NCBI GenBank assembly: GCA_013042895.1
Contig: JABDPD010000030.1
Coordinates: 1 to 6,105, forward strand
DNA from: Boseongicola sp.
GTDB taxonomy: Bacteria > Pseudomonadota > Alphaproteobacteria > Rhodobacterales > Rhodobacteraceae
Length of the DNA stretch: 6,105 nt
Reading direction: 5' to 3'
Of this stretch, positions 6,074 to 6,105 are shown piece after piece. Below the pieces are notes generated by a model. It did not search any database. It saw only the letters and a program-made list of their open reading frames with translations, and was not told the DNA's origin. Within the stretch, counting starts at the first letter, position 1. Each line of letters starts with the position of its first letter. A program made the position numbers and the translations under genes.

Positions 6074-6105
6074 ACCGACATTGTAGCGCGCGCGCGAAAT
6101 CGCAG
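6002..6105 (-). CDS. DUF1499-like protein, C-terminal end only (partial)
   Basis: On the minus strand a frame enters from the window edge and ends at TGA (6004-6002), giving 33 residues that begin AISRARYNVGSDWGMNRE and end in EIEQVLAK. The sequence SRARYNVGSDWGMNRERLEHW resembles the C-terminus of DUF1499 proteins, where an SRSR-Y/G-SDxGVN-R pattern precedes a final helix. DUF1499 proteins have no firmly established role that I know of. The start and most of the protein lie outside the window. It converges with, and overlaps by 72 bases, the small exported protein gene. The reading frame is clear; the family call rests on a short piece. Confidence 0.6.
   Translation of the reverse strand, partial: AISRARYNVGSDWGMNRERLEHWFREIEQVLAK

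Noticed and set aside
6087..6097. Alternating GC run near the window edge
   Set aside because: Short and explained by Arg/Ala codons of the DUF1499-like protein; not a meaningful repeat or Z-DNA claim.
1..6105. Search for CRISPR arrays, tRNA/rRNA genes, transposase fragments or att-like repeats
   Set aside because: No regularly spaced repeats, cloverleaf signatures, terminal inverted repeats or transposase motifs were seen; genes are packed and of uniform housekeeping type.

Overview
The window is a stretch of alphaproteobacterial housekeeping chromosome, most likely from a marine Rhodobacterales (Roseobacter-group) bacterium. The evidence is the surA-pdxA-rsmA order, a DUF4167 protein next to prmC-prfA, the residue-level character of the proteins, and a moderate GC content. 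The genus cannot be fixed by reading alone.

Layout. (1) Positions 2-2966, plus strand: an overlapping operon of surA (periplasmic chaperone/PPIase, 5' end outside the window), pdxA (vitamin B6 synthesis) and rsmA/ksgA (16S rRNA dimethyltransferase). The joints are a 1-nt and a 4-nt overlap, so the three are probably co-transcribed and translationally coupled. (2) Positions 2968-5690, minus strand: prfA (release factor 1), prmC (the methyltransferase that modifies RF1) and a DUF4167 protein with a conserved N-terminal block and a long Q/N-rich, probably disordered tail. The prfA/prmC joint is a GTGA overlap. A 207-nt spacer separates prmC from the DUF4167 gene. The rsmA and DUF4167 genes converge with a single base between their stop codons. 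(3) Positions 5691-5770: a divergent intergenic region with a symmetric repeat. (4) Positions 5771-6073, plus strand: a small, cysteine-containing, probably exported protein whose end overlaps, in antisense, the 3' end of a minus-strand gene (6002 to the window edge) that looks like a DUF1499 protein.

Functionally the window is rich in translation and ribosome quality genes: RsmA matures the 30S subunit, RF1 terminates translation, and PrmC modifies RF1. The DUF4167 protein sits in that setting, with basic, RNA-binding-like composition. SurA and the small exported protein belong to the envelope.

No RNA gene, insertion sequence, CRISPR array or phage gene was seen, and no stretch over 300 bases lacks a gene. 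I found no convincing new multi-gene system. The points most worth a second look are the spacer before DUF4167, the DUF4167 protein itself, and the overlapping small secreted protein.
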